Below are positions 37,312-54,100 of a stretch of DNA of 64,000 nucleotides, in pieces. Source of the DNA: Mercurialis annua (Eukaryota; Streptophyta; Magnoliopsida; Malpighiales; Euphorbiaceae); assembly GCF_937616625.2 (NCBI RefSeq), contig NC_065574.1:1860001-1924000 (forward strand), in the 5' to 3' direction. The notes beneath the pieces were generated by a model. That model saw only the letters and a list, made by a program, of their open reading frames with translations, was not told the origin of the DNA and made no database searches. Both the position numbers and the translations under genes were made by a program. Positions within the stretch are counted from its first letter, which is position 1; every line of letters starts with the position of its first letter.

Positions 37312-37727
37312 TAAAATAAATTCAAATGTTTACAGGTTGTTGCAATTTTATATAAAAAAATTAATTTTTGTACGTTACAATATTAGCTAACTTTTTCCCA
37401 ATTAATTTAATTGTTCCATGTTTTTAATTGAATTTTTCAATATTTAACTTCTATTTTTTTAAATCAAAACAACGTTAAAATTTAATTAGAACTTTTCTAA
37501 CTTTTTCGATGATTAAAGCAATAAAAATGAATTTGAAGCTAAAAAGGACTAGACAAGTCAAACGAATATGTACTATATTAATCAGGTGTTGAGGAAATTA
37601 AATTGAATGAAAAAATAGCTAAAATTATAACAAAATATTGAAATTAGGCTATTATAATAAAAGTTGATTTTTTTGGAAAAACATTGCAACAACGCACAAA
37701 GATTTGGTTTTAATTTACCATTATCCC
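37312..37727. mobile_element. Foldback MITE related to the 6220 element
   Basis: Ends GGTTTAATATTAAAATAAAT (left) and, reverse-complemented, GGGATAATGGTAAATTAAAA (right), both followed by CAAATSTTTRYR...TTGTTGCAAT. Flanked by TTTCATTTA (37303-37311) and TTTGATTTA (37728-37736), a 9-bp target duplication with one mismatch. The termini resemble those of 6220-6602. Confidence 0.65.
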
Positions 37728-37736
37728 TTTGATTTA

Positions 37737-38176
37737 TCCATAACTATGACTAAATTAATAGAAATATCTTTAAATAATAATTTTGACTATCCGATATGTT
37801 AACTTTGCGAGTTTTACTATTATATCTATATATGTAAGAAGCGAATAAAATAAGAGTTTATATGATAAAATTAAGATACAATTTACTATCTTAAGTTATT
37901 TAATTTATGATAGATTAGTTCAAATTTGACAAAATTTTCTCAAACAATCTAATATCTCAATAATATCATATTATCTTTATAAAATCAAATAGCTAATTTC
38001 TTAAAATTTTATAACCTTTTTTTTTTATCAAATTATGGACTAATTTATGATAAAAGTTATTTTTATATATTTATGTTAATGTGGTCATAATTAAGTACAC
38101 TAATTAAATTATTTTGTCTAATAATCTTTATGTTAATCTCCAACTCTCAAGCTCCTTATGTAGCTTCTATGGCCGC
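37737..38176. other. Upstream region of the SRS gene
   Basis: AT-rich; contains no other gene. Leads into the TATA box at 38177. Confidence 0.4.
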
Positions 38177-38184
38177 TATATAAA
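38177..38184 (+). promoter_or_regulatory. Putative TATA box of the SRS gene
   Basis: TATATAAA about 218 nt upstream of the main start codon, predicting transcription from about 38210 and a leader of about 185 nt. Confidence 0.6.
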
Positions 38185-38214
38185 TTCTGTCGAAGCATTA
38201 AGCTAAAAAATCTC

Positions 38215-38386
38215 ATGAATCATGATTACAAACTCAAGAACTGAAAACCCACCACCAAACCCAAAAATCAAACCTAAATCATCGCACCAATCCCATCACC
38301 ACTAGCTTGTACCAGTACCACCACCATCAGCAGCAACTGTACATCAAAAACCAGCACAAAAAATGAGACAAGATGAGTTCATGTAA
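38215..38386 (+). promoter_or_regulatory. Upstream open reading frames in the SRS leader
   Basis: Three upstream AUG frames precede the main start: 38215-38244 (9 codons), 38222-38305 (27 codons, overlapping the first in another frame) and 38363-38386 (7 codons, MRQDEFM), the last ending 8 nt before the main AUG. Whether all are in the transcript depends on the true start site. Confidence 0.55.
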
Positions 38387-38394
38387 TAATAATA

Positions 38395-39556
38395 ATGATG
38401 ATGATGATGAGACAAGGCAGCTCAAGATGTGAAGACTGTGGAAATCAAGCCAAAAAAGATTGCATTCATATGAGATGCAGAACTTGCTGCAAATCTAAAG
38501 GTTTTCAGTGCCGAACACACGTTAAAAGTACTTGGGTTCCGGCTTTTACACGGCGACAAAGATCTTCTTCTTCTGTTTCTATTCAACCACAGTACCACCT
38601 TCTTCAAGATCATCAACTACAAAACCCTAAAAGATTCAGACAAAATCCTTCTACAGGTAGTTCTATAGATCTATCTATATATTCTACTGTATAGTAATTA
38701 ACCCTAGCTACCAGCTTTAGTTTCTTTATCTTTTTACTGCTCAGCTGTAACATCTCGTAATTAATTGATTGATTCTCGAAGTTACTAAACTATCATATTA
38801 ATTTATTTTGGTGATTAATCTTTCATGTATTTTATTTAGATGTTATCAACTTTAATTTTATCTCAACGGGAAATTGTCAGATAAGAGTGCATACGCAACA
38901 ATCGATTCTTGTCTAGTTCTACTGATTTATGCATATATGACAAGTTTTCATTCATAGCCTAATAAAAACCATTGTCGCTTATGCATTTTTGCCTGAAAAT
39001 CTCATATTGATATAAAATTAAAGTATAATATTATCTAATAAATTAAATTAAGTTTGGTCGCTAAATAAAATAAGAAGATAGTTTAGTAACTCCGGAATCA
39101 ATTAATTACTCCGTGACATCTACAAAAGGTTTGATTCTTTCGCTCATATTCTTTTCTTGAAGCTGAATAATCATCTTTTTAGGGAAATTTCCTGCTCAAG
39201 TGAACTCCATAGCTACATTTCGTTGCTTTAAAGTGAGCTCAATAGACGAAGGAGACGACCAGATTGCGTATCAGACAAGTGTGAGCATTGGAGGCCATGT
39301 TTTTAAGGGTATCCTTTATGATCAAGGTCCTGAAAGGTCCTCCAGTTTGCAGTTTCAAGATCAAGAACCTAACAATAATAATGCTGGGGCTGGGGCTGGG
39401 GGCGGTGCCCTAACAACTGGTTATAATAGTACTAGTTTAGGACATTTAGCGTCAACATCTTCAGTTGCTGCTGCAGATTCAGCTCCTCCTTCTTATCTTT
39501 TTCCCCTTAATGCTTTCATGTCTGGTACGCAACTTTTCTTGCACCCTAAATCTTAG
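38395..39556 (+). CDS. SHI/STY/SRS family zinc-finger transcription factor
   Basis: Two exons, 38395-38656 and 39183-39556, give 211 residues; the intron is GT-AG, phase 1, joining PSTG|KFPAQ. The N-terminal RING-like zinc finger (residues about 11-45) has the family pattern [12 protein letters not shown]...[13 protein letters not shown], followed by STWVPA and basic RRQR. The C-terminal half has the IGGH domain ([21 protein letters not shown], about 115-135), which mediates dimerisation, then a Gly/Ala/Ser-rich tail. SRS factors (SHI, STY1, LRP1) act in the nucleus to promote auxin biosynthesis and shape gynoecium, stamen and lateral root development. The protein is short, without the long N-terminal region of SHI or STY1, closest in layout to the short SRS members. 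The start is one of a run of five AUG codons (MMMMM); which one is used is uncertain. Confidence 0.92.
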
Positions 39557-41407
39557 GGCAAAAATAAATTATAACTTAAAAAAAAAACAGATGTTTTGTT
39601 CAATAACATATAATATTACCCCTTTATCATCATTATAACATTTGCTATTGTGTGTTTATGTTATTGGTGGCAACTTATAAACTAGAAGAAATATAAAGTA
39701 AGAAGGTTTCATACTATATTTTTTATAATTTAATGTCTAGTTATAAATATGATCTTGTCTTTGATATGAAAATTGATTATTAACTGATCAATGCTTATTG
39801 TTTAATTATCAATTTCAAAGCTGTTTTTTTTTTCCTGTTTATCCGGTTCTTTGCCGACCTGAACCATATTGACGGACAAATTAATTAGCTATACAAAGAT
39901 ATTCTTGGAGATAATCTCTTACATTTTCATTAATTAATTGTTATGTCACCAATGCATGAGCATCACCCCCAAAAAAATTCGAGCATTACAGCCGCATGTT
40001 AATTAGTTTTACATTTCGAAAACAATTAAAAATGTTCACTGCATTTTGCTATTCTCTTTAAAAAAAATTAATTACTCCATCTCTGCTTTCTCCACATGCA
40101 TAAACTATATTATATACTCATTTTTTCATTCTTGTTGATGATTTATGTCCATGTCTTAACTTTTAAATAGTCATATTTATTATTTATATATAGGTTTGAG
40201 TGAAGCACCAACGTTTAACATTATAGTTTAATCAAGGGGTACAAGCTTTGGGAATCACCCTATGTTAACTATAAAGCACAAGCTAAACCCTTAGGTTATA
40301 TTCTTTAATTAGGTCTTAAACACAAAAAGATTAGGTGGGCATCTTGTGAGATTTTGGCCATAATGACTTCTTTAATCACAAAGCAAAGACATTGTTTAAT
40401 CTCCCCATTTTACAACTTTTTGATGCTAAAAAAGATGATACCTCTACTAAGGGAACAATCTTATTGGTATTATCACAATTTGTGGAGTTTTCGAGTTTGA
40501 ATTTGGATTGGAATTCCTTCAAGTTCAAAATAAATTCGAAGGGGTCATGTTCACGATCTATACCTTTCATTGTAAAATAAACGGTAGATAAAAAAGTACA
40601 ATTTTAATCAAATGAATGATGTAGATCGTGAACATGAACCCCTCAAGTTCAAAATGAGTTTGAGGGAATCCCAATCCTTTGAATTTTCATGGCTAAAGAT
40701 ATATCTTTCAAGTTAATCAAAAAGAGCACGTAAGTTTTTTTAGTTTCTTTTTGGCCACTAAAAAGCTTTAAATTTTTTCAAAAAGAACAATTAGCCTTTT
40801 TAGTTTTTTTTTGACACGTAACCCCACATTTTTAGTTATTTTTGCATATTTTTCCAAGCTTGGGGATCTATTTGCACTATTTAAAAATATTAAGGGCCCA
40901 TATGGTAAGTTACTTAAAAATATTTATGTGCTCTTTCTAAATAATTTAAATAGTTTTTTGTAAATCTGTCAATTCCATACTACCATTATTTAGACAAGAA
41001 TTGATCATATTTATGATGAATTATGAAAAAAAATGTGTTGTATAGCTCACACAAAACCACCGGATCTTCTATGAATAAAAAAAGAGATGATACCAATGAC
41101 TCTATATGGGAAAGAATAGTTTGATGCCCTCAACAAAGACACAACTATTTGTACTACTCAGAAAATGGCTTCAAAAGTTATTTGTATATATAATTGTTAG
41201 TGTTGGATGCATCTAGAAATGCCTTCTTAAACAAACCCAATTGGTAAATTCTTTGCTAGCTAGGTAGCTTTCCTAATTTAGGTATAGAAAAATTAATGTT
41301 GAGATGTATCCTGCAATTTGGATGGTAAAAGAATACCAATAAACCAATTAGAAAATAATAGTTTTATCGGTATTCTCACTCTGTTTATATGAAAATTGTT
41401 TATGTAT
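39557..41407. other. Intergenic DNA downstream of SRS
   Basis: No gene recognised. The one structured item is the long hairpin at 40505-40677. Confidence 0.4.
40505..40677. repeat. Long imperfect hairpin (about 58-bp arms)
   Basis: Left arm 40505-40562 begins GGATTGGAATTCCTTCAAG and ends CATGTTCACGATCTA. Right arm 40620-40677 is its imperfect reverse complement, GTAGATCGTGAACATGAACC through to CCCAATCC. The loop is about 57 nt. It could be a MITE remnant or a small-RNA precursor. Confidence 0.7.
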
Positions 41408-41417
41408 ATAGTTTGAA

Positions 41418-42454
41418 GAGTGAAGGTTCAAAACCTCCCCTAAATTTGGCACGAAGTATCAAATAAGCCCAACCTCGCAAAAGTGGATCAAACCACCCCA
41501 GAACTATGCAAAAACGTATCAAATACCCCCTTCCCCACTCTCACCCTAGAAAGTGAGCACACTTTCCGGTTTTAAATGACTTTAAGTGGTTTTAGAGGGT
41601 TAAAAGTTTAAAATAGTCCTTAATATTTAGATCATTTACAAAATTAACATTTAATATATTTTTATAACTTATTACATTTTAATACTTTAAAAATAAAATT
41701 GATTTCAAAATAAAATCAAAGGGATCTTTTTATGCTTTTTTCCAACTATCATCTTCTACTCCGGCCACATACCCACAGCCGCCGCTACTCCACCATCGCC
41801 GCTACTCCCCGGCGTCTCCGCTCCAGATCCCGTCTGGGATCTGTTTTCAGTTGAAGAACAGATCCCAGACGGGATCTGTTCTTCAAAAACGGAGAACAGA
41901 TCCCAGCGTGGGATCTGTTCTTCAAAACGAAGAACAGATCCACTCTGGGGTCTGTTCTTCGTTTTTGAAGAACAGATCCCACCTGGGATCTGTCCTTCTT
42001 CGTGAAGGACAGATCTCATCTGGGATTTGTCCTTCAAATGAAGAACAAAATGAAGAACAGATCCCAGGTGGATCTGTTCTTCATTTGATTATTCTGGAGG
42101 TAGGTCGGGGAGCGGTGGCCGAAATTGATTCCGGAGGTGGTCGGCGGCCGGTTTAGTATTTTCAGTTTAGTAATTAGGGTTAATTTTAGTTGATTATGAG
42201 AGTGATTAGAAAAAGGTAGAAAAAGCCCCCAATTATATATTACTTAAATGTTAAATTAAATAAATCAATTAGTGTTTTAATTAAGATTAATTAGGGTTAA
42301 TTTTTAAAATTAACTTATTCCACTCTCTTTTTTGGTCAAAAGGGTGAAACCGATCCGGTTTCGACAAGTTGTGGGGTGGTTTGATCCGGTTTTGTGAGGT
42401 TGGGCTTATTTGATACTTCGTGACAAATTCAGGGGGTTTTTTAAACCTTCACTC
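41418..42454. mobile_element. Mutator-like TIR element carrying a hairpin array (1037 bp)
   Basis: Both ends start GAGTGAAGGTT and continue as inverted repeats of over 90 bp, sharing CACGAAGTATCAAATAAGCC and GGATCAAACCACCCCA. A perfect 10-bp target duplication, ATAGTTTGAA, lies at 41408-41417 and 42455-42464. The centre is GC-richer than the surroundings, with CCGGCCAC...GCCGCCGC at 41761 and CGGCGGCCGG near 42142, and holds the array at 41824-42083. No transposase is visible. The size and target duplication fit a non-autonomous Mutator-like element, possibly carrying foreign DNA. Confidence 0.8.
41824..42083. repeat. Tandem inverted-repeat array around GATCTGTTCTTC
   Basis: Five or so units, each built from GAAGAACAGATCCCA and its complement GGGATCTGTTCTTC, separated by short variable centres (for example GACG, GCGT, CCT). 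Spacing is roughly 52-56 bp. Because the unit lacks stops in several frames, it produces overlapping spurious reading frames on both strands. Confidence 0.85.
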
Positions 42455-42866
42455 ATAGTTTGAATCTGCACACCGCGACAACGTTCATATAATTAGATAG
42501 ACATAGAGGTTGTATTACGTTGATCATAAGACCTATCATGATTCCAACTTATGAAAATACCAATAACAAATGTTTATATCTCAAAAAGAATATTACATTT
42601 TATATCAGTGACCTATAAATTTTTGTAGTTCAAGAATTTCTCATTTGTTTTCAAATTTGCATTATAAATGTAAACTTTATTTTTTATGAGATATTTGCAC
42701 AAACTGTATTCATGGGTCATATGAATGTAAATGTAATAAAATTTTGAGACATTCATGTAAATAGCCTTATCCGAAACTAGTTAGCTTTCAAAAACATCAG
42801 ACTTTAGGAAATGAGCAATGATCGATGAATTTTGACATTGAATAGCTTTATAGGTCATTAATAGAA

Positions 42867-43318
42867 GGCAAAAGGGCTCAAAAACTACCCACCTTTCATT
42901 TTTTTTTCAATAGCACCCTGACCTTGTAATTTTTTCAATAGCACCCTATTTCGTATTTTTGGATTTCAATAGCACCCCGACCTTGTAATTTTGTCAATAG
43001 CACCCTATTTCGTATTTTTCGATTTCAATAGCACCCTAAATCATCAAATTAAACTCATTTATCGAGGACTTATTTGAATTTTTTTTAAGTTAAAAGGACT
43101 TGTTTAAATGTGTTCAAGTAGAAAAAAGTATAATTTCACCTTTAAATTTAGTTCTTTTGAAAATTTTCATCCTTATAGTAATCAAATCATCTAATTTTCT
43201 CAATTAGGGTGCTATTGAAATTGAAAAATACGAAATAGGGTGCTATTGACAAAATTACAAGGTGAGGGTGTTATTGAAAAAAAATTGAAAGCTCGGTAGT
43301 TTTTGAGCCCTTTTGCCC
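42867..43318. mobile_element. Foldback MITE with 9-bp TSD (452 bp)
   Basis: Left end GGCAAAAGGGCTCAAAAACT; right end reverse-complemented GGGCAAAAGGGCTCAAAAAC. The arms contain multiple copies of TCAATAGCACCCTRWTTCG separated by about 60 bp. Flanked by the perfect 9-bp repeat TTAATAGAA (42858-42866 and 43319-43327). Confidence 0.83.
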
Positions 43319-43327
43319 TTAATAGAA

Positions 43328-44655
43328 TTGCTGATCTAGCAGATTTTGGCGATGACCTATAAACAGTAATATATGTCCGACGAGAAAGCGATCGTCTCTT
43401 TTTCTCTTTGCGTGCAATAAAACAGTAATGTCGTCAAAAAATATTATTAGACCAAATTAACTATTAAAAAAAACAATAGGTGAATTTTTTATGCATACTG
43501 CGACGAGAATTTGAAGAAATTTTTTTTATAAAGAAATTTGGGTTTTCAATCAATTCCGACTAGGCGGGCGCTTAGGTCCGCTTGTGTATAACTCCGCCAC
43601 TGAAATATGGTTGAGTAATTATTCTTAAAACGTATACTTTTTAGTTTTGATGCTTAGAAACACATTAGTTATATGAGCACTAGCTAGACAACAATATAAC
43701 CTTTTCAAGAAATTAAATTAGCTAATCAATTAGTAAACAAAAAAAAGTATGTTACTTATTTTATTAGTTCAGGCATATATTTCTTTAATCATGTGAATCC
43801 AATTCGTCAATGTTTTTATTTATATAGTTTATGATTATTCCTTCCAATTTTACGAATACCTTTTAACATCACACATCCAAAATGTCATAGTGATTTCAGT
43901 GATTTATTAGGATTACAATTTTTTTTGATAATTACGATTACAATTTAATTACTAAATTAACTTGAATTAAATCAAGTAGACCTATAGTTTTTACTTTTTA
44001 CAATCGGGTTAATATAAAATAATAAATACTTTTTGATTTTTTTAACCCAGCGATTATCGGTTCTAGTCAACGATTATTTCAAACTACAGCTCGATTCATT
44101 TGTTTTTTAATGCATTTGATTGATAAAATGTCAATTAAAAAAAATTCTCAATTATAATAGTTCAGGTTTTAACCCCACCGACCATTAGCAAAATTACAAA
44201 TCCATAAAAGAAGAAAGAGAAACATCTGTGAAGAAAGAAAAAGAATCCACAAAATAGAGTAGATTTATTGAATCAAAATAAATTAAATACTGAACTACTA
44301 ATAATAAAAATAATCACAGTCCACATATCAGTAAAATACATCGACAATGGTTGCATTAAAGTTTTAAATAAAAGGAAAGAAAAAAGGCGGTACTTAAAAG
44401 AATAAAAATCTCGATATATGTTGAGCTAAAATAATAAATGTTTGGACCTATTTCATCTTAATAAGTGAAATTGAATCTAATTGACTACGCCATTATAAAT
44501 TTATGAACCAAAATGATCCTTTTTTTCTATTTTCAGATTAAAAGCCGTCTTTTAAACGAGGCCCAATATAACAGTATGGACCGGACAAATCAAAAGCTCA
44601 AACTTGTTGACCCAATAACAAATCAAATCCATTTATAATAACCCACTAACACTTC
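43328..44655. other. Intergenic DNA upstream of MCM4
   Basis: AT-rich; no gene or bounded repeat recognised before the promoter motifs of MCM4. Confidence 0.4.
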
Positions 44656-44685
44656 TGGCGCCAATTCAACAACCCATTTCCCGCC
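44656..44685 (+). promoter_or_regulatory. E2F-type sites in the MCM4 promoter
   Basis: TTTCCCGCC (44677-44685) is a perfect match to the plant E2F consensus. TGGCGCCA (44656-44663) 14 bp upstream is an E2F-like palindrome. They lie 85-114 bp before the start codon. E2F control at the G1/S transition is well known for plant MCM genes; use here is inferred. Confidence 0.7.
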
Positions 44686-44769
44686 AAATCACCATCTCTG
44701 CAAAAACCCCAAATATTTTCTTCTCCAGCCACCAAATTTCATCTTCTCCTCTCTTACTCTGCACCAGCC

Positions 44770-50730
<5,961 letters not shown>

Positions 50731-51104
50731 TTTATTGGTAGAACCAAATTTGTTGTGTAATGATTTGAATATCATAATTCAACATTTCTAATTATTAACA
50801 GATGACTAATTTTTGTTCTTATTGAGAATATTTGAAGATGCCTCTATTTTCTTGAATAAATGATTGGTTGGCTAGACTATTAAAAGGAAAATTGCAAAAG
50901 TGATTTAAAATCAATCAGATTTTATAAAAAGCTACCATAGATATGAGTTATTTGTATATAAACTCTCAACTCTTTATGGGAAAAGACTCAACTTTTCATT
51001 AGGGTTTAATTAGATTAATAAAGTTAGGTTAGGTTTAATTAGATTTAGTTAGAAAAAAAATGCCTAACTTTTTAAGATTTGAATAAGGGTATTATAGGTA
51101 TCTT

Positions 51105-54100
51105 TATAATTATTTGTTCATTATTTATTCATAGTAAATTAAATTTTACAAATTTCAGTAATTATTAGATCCTACTTTCATATTTTCGGTAATGAATACA
51201 TTGTGTCACTTTTATGAAGTGTACTTTTTATGAACTAAATCATTTGTTCATAACATAAAGTTACAGAAGAAAAACCTACATTTATTCTCAACCTGAAGAA
51301 GATATAATTACCACATTATGAATACAGCAACACGGCACAGAATGTATAACATCTTGCCTCTCGAATTCTTCGTCTTTCTCTGATTCATATAGAAACTTCT
51401 TAGGGAATTTGTGGATTCGATACCTTGTGAAATATGATTTCACACTGGTTGATATTATAATTTTCCCTCAAGAACTTGGACAATCTGCTCTGCTCTTGAT
51501 TGGATACCATTAAGATATTCGCTAAGAATGCGCTGCTCATAAGAACCTCCCTCCTGAAGAGACAAATGATTAAATGAGGATGCAGAATATCGACATAAAG
51601 GGTTGTGTGCTTCGTCTATTCACGTGTGCTAGGTAGGAGTGTACATTCAGTTGCAAATTATTTTATTTTCAAATTCCAACCCAACTGCATTTACAAATTA
51701 TCTTTTCTGGCTCCAGAGTCAACAGAACTGAAAAAACTGAACCTTTTTATAATATTAAACCAAAACAAACCAAATTTGTCAGTTCGGTTTGGTTTCATTT
51801 TTGCACACCCCTAAACACCAGTGTAGTGTAACTTTAAATGTAACAGAAGGTTTTCTTACTGTTCTGATCAACATCCGCTCAATTCTTTTGTTGATGACAG
51901 CATACAATTCTTCAGGAGAAATTTCTCCCTTGCCGAGTGTCATGCCATCGATCAAAAGCTTGTTCCATTCTTATTGGCAACGAAGGTCAAATTCTAATAT
52001 GCTAATTAAAACAGCATAGAACAAAGTTAAGAGACATCCCTTAAATCAGCAAATGGTCATAAATGGTCTTGACAAGGTCAAATTTCCTGACTATGGATGT
52101 GCACTGTTTCAGAACATCCTGTTTCTAGGGCTTAAGGTCTAACAGCATTAGAAGGTGAAGTGGTTTAAAATGCATCATTAATTACCGGAGACAAAATGGG
52201 CATAATAATAAGAATTCTGTTATGATCCATATCATTTCCAAAACCAACACACTACTGCCCAAGTGCCCATCACATATTCAGCTTACTCACTTGTGAAATA
52301 TAAATATTGACAGTCTTGGATTGGATCTTAGTACTGAAATTATCTTCTTGATCTAATTTTGGAATTAATGGCATAAAACAATTGCTGATTTATTTCTCAG
52401 CCTATGAATGACGGGAAATTTGGAGATACCCAAAACTCACACTGAAATTCTTAGCTGTTTATGACAGAACTTGAACTATGAAGTATAATCATAAAATTAC
52501 AAAGGCAGTTTGGATTTTGATGCCCTTTCGTGAGAGAATCTGCATCAACACCGGTCATTTTCATCCAAGTCTATGATGTCATTGCATCGAGTTTAACAAA
52601 ATAATCTTTTTGCTTATTGTTCACTGCATACAGGAAATATTGCCATATATTGCAACACGAAAAGGTAACGTGCTGAGATCAAATTGTTGACTTGTGAGGA
52701 GACTTAACATAGCATATTAGTCAGTTTGCAGCAAGTTTAACAAATATGAAGGAAGCTAAGTAGATTACATGTAAGAAAATTAAGGGAAAAAAAGGATTTC
52801 CAATTTCCAATGAGAATAAATTCAAGTTCGGAAATATAAATAACTTTGCTAAAACAGAATAATGTAAAGGATAGTCTAAACCTTTGATTATCGTCTCAAG
52901 AAACTGCTCGGCCTTCAAGATTTCATCTCCTACACAATAAACAAGTAACAGCTACTCAAGGCATCCAATACATGTTGCAGAGGCAGCAGGAAAAGAAAAA
53001 AAAAAGGGAAGAAATTTAGCAGTTATAATTTCAATGGAAGAGAAGTTACGTCATTTGTAAAAGAGATTGACAAAACAATTAACATTCAGATAGGCTGTAT
53101 GGATCCAGGTTTTTGAATGTAAAGTTTATACTACACTGTGTGGATGGATAGTAACATAGTGCCGTTTCTTCAGCTACTTACATTCTCTTAGCTAAGACGT
53201 GATCTGTAGTAAGCAGGTTCACCAATTATCATGAGCTGAAATGCTTTATTATGTCGAACCAAGTCCTGAATCCAATACCACATTCACGGGCCACTCAATC
53301 TAACAGCTCATAACTTAAGCTTGCAGAATGCCCCTAATATTTGGTTTGTATGCATTGATTGTTAAATATGTTTAGCTTCTAGTAACTATATTTCTTCAAT
53401 TGGTCAATGTCGCATACCTCTACTGATTAAAATATGATAAGCATGTAACAATTCATTTTTATTTCTATAGCATAATGAAGTCTTCTGAAAATATGGAGTA
53501 TTGCAAAAATACTTTGTTTACCAACAGTGGAGAATTTAATATAAAAACAGTAAACACTGGTGCCCAGTTAATGTTTTATACTATCAGTGCCATGACCTTG
53601 ATTCAAGCATCTATTATGTTCATGTGGACTTTAATCTAATTTCATAAAAGCTCGAAGGTCGTTGGCCAAGTTTGGCTTCAGGTGAGCAGTTTCACATTAA
53701 TCAAAGCATTCACTCGACTGAAACATCATATCAAATTTTGGGTCAGCTGACAGTTATTCAACCCTCCCAACGACTTCAGCTTCTAATAACATTACCCAAA
53801 ACAAACTTTAAAAAAAAAAAAATTAACAAAAGCATCAAGCCTGCTAAACTGATTTCACACATTTGCTGAATCTTGACATACTAACCATATAAAAACTTTG
53901 TAAATTTTACGTTCTAGTAATATACACTATCAAGTACAGAAAAAGAATTTTACCTCTCTTTGCATAACTACGTTTTGAAAGAACCTCAGAAGCATAGAGT
54001 TGTAAAACCTTTTGTAGCATTGCCACGAGTCCAGGTTTATCCCCATCTTCTACTGCCTGCAAATAGTAGAAAGATAATGAATATATTGATGAAAGAGTTA

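Noticed and set aside
41756..42156. Candidate protein genes rich in EEQI/NRSQ repeats on both strands
   Set aside because: Shadows of the GATCTGTTCTTC inverted-repeat array within a transposable element; all frames look alike because the unit lacks stops.
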